From positions 1-6,639 of the forward strand of contig CACXFW010000373.1 in assembly GCA_902767065.1 (NCBI GenBank): a stretch of DNA of 6,639 nt, given 5' to 3'. The notes below the pieces were generated by a model. That model had not been told where the DNA came from and did not search any database. It saw only the letters and a list, made by a program, of their open reading frames with translations. Shown one piece after another: positions 5,047 to 6,639 of this stretch (its first letter is position 1; each line of letters opens with the position of its first letter). The translations under genes were made by a program, and so were the position numbers. This stretch comes from an uncultured Lachnospiraceae bacterium (GTDB lineage Bacteria > Bacillota > Clostridia > Lachnospirales > Lachnospiraceae).

Positions 5047-6557
5047 ATTTTATCTGGAATTTCCCGCTGTTTACCGTGGTGCTGAGTCTTTTCTCGGGAC
5101 CTTTGTGTATGCTGCTGAAGGCAAAGGCGGCGAGAAATTACACAATTGCATGGCAGGCGGTTTTGATCGCCATGAATGTCTGCGTCCTTGACAATACGCT
5201 GAAGACCGGGACGTCTTTTACGTATCCCATGGGCGAGTTTCCTGCGCCCTGGGGAAATGAGATCCGCGCAGGATCTCTGGAGGCTCTGATCGCGCTGCTG
5301 TTTTCCGTGGTTCTACTGTGCAGTGTGACGGCAGGCTACCATTTTATCCGAAAGGATATAGATGAAAGCAAGCAGAATCTCTACTTCAGCGTCCTGAACC
5401 TGATGACGGCCGCGCTGATGGCACAGGTGTGGACCAACGACGTGTTCACCGGTTATGTATTCCTCGAAATCCTGACACTCACCAGCTGCGGGATCCTGAT
5501 CGTCAGGGAGATTGGCCGGACAACGCTGGCGGCTGTCCGCTACATGATCCTGAACCTGATGGGGAGCGGGCTGTTCCTGATGGGAGTCGTTCTCCTGTAT
5601 GATATCTCCGGGCACCTGCTGATGATTCCCATGCGGCAGAGCCTGGCCGACGCAGCCCAGGATCCGGCGATGATCCCTGCGATCTCGATGGCGATCGGGA
5701 TTATGACAATCGGAATCGCGATCAAGAGCGGACTGTTTCCGTTTTATTTCTGGATGCCGGATACTTACGGATGGGCGACGCCCTCTTCGGGAGCGGTTCT
5801 GAGTGCCCTGGTGTCGAAGGGCTATATCTTCCTGCTGTTTAAGATCTATTACAGAGCGATAGGCATCAATGTACTGCAAAAAACGCCGATCCTCAAAATT
5901 CTGTTTGTCCTCGGGATCTGCGGGATGATCGTCGGATCGGTCAGCGCGCTTCACGCATCCAATGTGAACCGGATGATCGCATTCTCCTCCGCGGCGCAGA
6001 TCGGATATATCTATATGGGAATCGGAATCGGAACGGTTGCCGGATTTGCGGCTGCGATATTCCAGATTCTCGCGCATGCCCTCACCAAGAGCCTCCTGTT
6101 TCTGACGGTCCCCTATCTGGCGGAGGTATCCGGAGACAGCCTGAAGTTTCATTCTCTTCAGGGCAGCGCGCACAGGGATCCTCCGGCAGGAAGATTTTTT
6201 ACGATCGGCGCCCTGTCCATGATCGGTATTCCGGTCTTTGCGGGTTTTTCCGCGAAGCTGATGTTCGGTGAAGCCGTTGTGCTGGGTGGAGTCCACTGGC
6301 GGATTATCACGGTTCTGGCGGCGCTGGGGATCAGCTCCGTGCTGAACGCGATCTATTTTATCAGAACCCTGATCCGGATCTATTCTGACCAGGACCGCCC
6401 GGAGGAGGCAGATGCTTCAGGCGTGCATGTTCCGGCCAGAAGCCGGCCGGGATTTCTCTTTGCAGGAGGGGTATTATCACTGCTGAATCTGCTTCTCGGC
6501 CTGTTTTCCTGGATGATTTCCGATCTCATCTACAGGGGGCTGGGAATGTTTCTATAG
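5043..6557 (+). CDS. mnhD: Multisubunit cation/H+ antiporter subunit D (MnhD/MrpD; NuoM/N-like)
   Basis: The 504-residue, many-helix protein is a full-length proton-translocating antiporter subunit of the NuoL/M/N (Proton_antipo_M) superfamily. Key charged membrane residues are in place: E142 in G-Y-V-F-L-E (helix 5), K228 in I-A-I-K-S-G-L-F-P-F (helix 7), K259 in L-V-S-K-G-Y (helix 8) and K349 in H345-A-L-T-K-S-L-L-F (helix 12). Also typical are W237-M-P-D240 and the R310-M-I-A-F-S-S stretch. These residues form the half-channels and the central axis for H+ transfer in related complexes; whether Na+ is the counter-ion here is not readable from the sequence. ATG 5043 overlaps the mnhC stop (ATGA), with AAGGAAG at 5032-5038. 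Residues about 450-470 form a polar loop before a final two-helix hydrophobic end. A long stem-loop begins 18 bases after the stop. Confidence 0.95.
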   Translation: MNFIWNFPLFTVVLSLFSGPLCMLLKAKAARNYTIAWQAVLIAMNVCVLDNTLKTGTSFTYPMGEFPAPWGNEIRAGSLEALIALLFSVVLLCSVTAGYHFIRKDIDESKQNLYFSVLNLMTAALMAQVWTNDVFTGYVFLEILTLTSCGILIVREIGRTTLAAVRYMILNLMGSGLFLMGVVLLYDISGHLLMIPMRQSLADAAQDPAMIPAISMAIGIMTIGIAIKSGLFPFYFWMPDTYGWATPSSGAVLSALVSKGYIFLLFKIYYRAIGINVLQKTPILKILFVLGICGMIVGSVSALHASNVNRMIAFSSAAQIGYIYMGIGIGTVAGFAAAIFQILAHALTKSLLFLTVPYLAEVSGDSLKFHSLQGSAHRDPPAGRFFTIGALSMIGIPVFAGFSAKLMFGEAVVLGGVHWRIITVLAALGISSVLNAIYFIRTLIRIYSDQDRPEEADASGVHVPARSRPGFLFAGGVLSLLNLLLGLFSWMISDLIYRGLGMFL

Positions 6558-6574
6558 GTAATTATTCAGCACCT

Positions 6575-6638
6575 CCTGGAATTGCTCATGATCCAGTCAG
6601 ATAAGCTTGCTTATCTGACGGATCTGAGCGGTTCCAGG
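6575..6638 (+). other. Long imperfect palindrome / 29-bp stem-loop after mnhD
   Basis: The left arm 6575-6605 and right arm 6610-6638 pair over 29 positions (27 Watson-Crick, two G-U at 6582-6583 with 6630-6631), interrupted only by single-base bulges at T6589 and A6595. The innermost ten pairs are perfect (GTCAGATAAG 6596-6605 with 6610-6619) around a CTTG loop. Pairing runs to one base before the window edge and could continue. It may be a terminator whose T-run is outside the window, an RNase III-type processing hairpin within the operon, or a small palindromic mobile repeat. Because G-U pairs and bulges fit RNA better than a DNA palindrome, I favour an RNA function. Confidence 0.8.
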
Positions 6639-6639
6639 G

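Noticed and set aside
5313..6296. A 327-codon open frame on the - strand across mnhD
   Set aside because: The translation is rich in His, Arg, Asp and Gln with no domain, as expected from the reverse of hydrophobic codons; the + strand protein has all conserved residues.

Overview
The window looks like chromosomal DNA of a moderately GC-rich Gram-positive anaerobe, most likely a clostridial Firmicute of the Lachnospiraceae kind. This is an inference from strong GGAGG-type ribosome binding sites, tightly overlapping genes and the particular layout of the antiporter genes; no taxonomic marker is present. All convincing genes are on the + strand.

Layout. Bases 1-127 are the tail of something upstream plus a leader. 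Bases 128-1669 encode a cytoplasmic serine hydrolase of the beta-lactamase/penicillin-binding-protein fold (COG1680 type). A 129-bp gap follows, holding a near-consensus sigma-A promoter (TTGTCA, 17 bp, TGG-TACAAT) only 18 bp before the next start codon. From 1799 to 6557 runs a multisubunit cation/proton antiporter operon: mnhE, mnhF, mnhG, a stand-alone MbhD-domain (DUF4040) gene, a fused MbhE+MnhB gene, mnhC and mnhD. The order E-F-G-MbhD-MbhE/B-C-D is the order of the antiporter module of archaeal Mbh/Mbx membrane complexes, not the A-B-C-D-E-F-G order of classical Bacillus mrp. No large NuoL-like MnhA is seen; it, or hydrogenase/oxidoreductase subunits, may lie beyond the right edge.

How it works together. 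These products are membrane subunits of one complex that moves Na+ or H+ across the cytoplasmic membrane. MnhD carries the NuoM/N-like Glu and Lys residues of the proton path, MnhC is NuoK-like, MbhD and MbhE correspond to the C-terminal part of MrpA, and MnhB, E, F and G are the small accessory subunits. Most junctions are 4- or 8-base overlaps, implying translational coupling.

The unexplained parts are non-coding and break up that compact operon: (1) a 62-bp imperfect tandem duplication across the mnhE stop codon; (2) a 309-bp spacer between mnhB and mnhC that folds by hand into consecutive, nearly fully paired hairpins, with a possible alternative pairing over the mnhC ribosome binding site; (3) a 29-bp, twice-bulged stem-loop immediately after mnhD. 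The spacer is the best candidate for an undescribed element, perhaps a cis-regulatory RNA setting subunit ratios.
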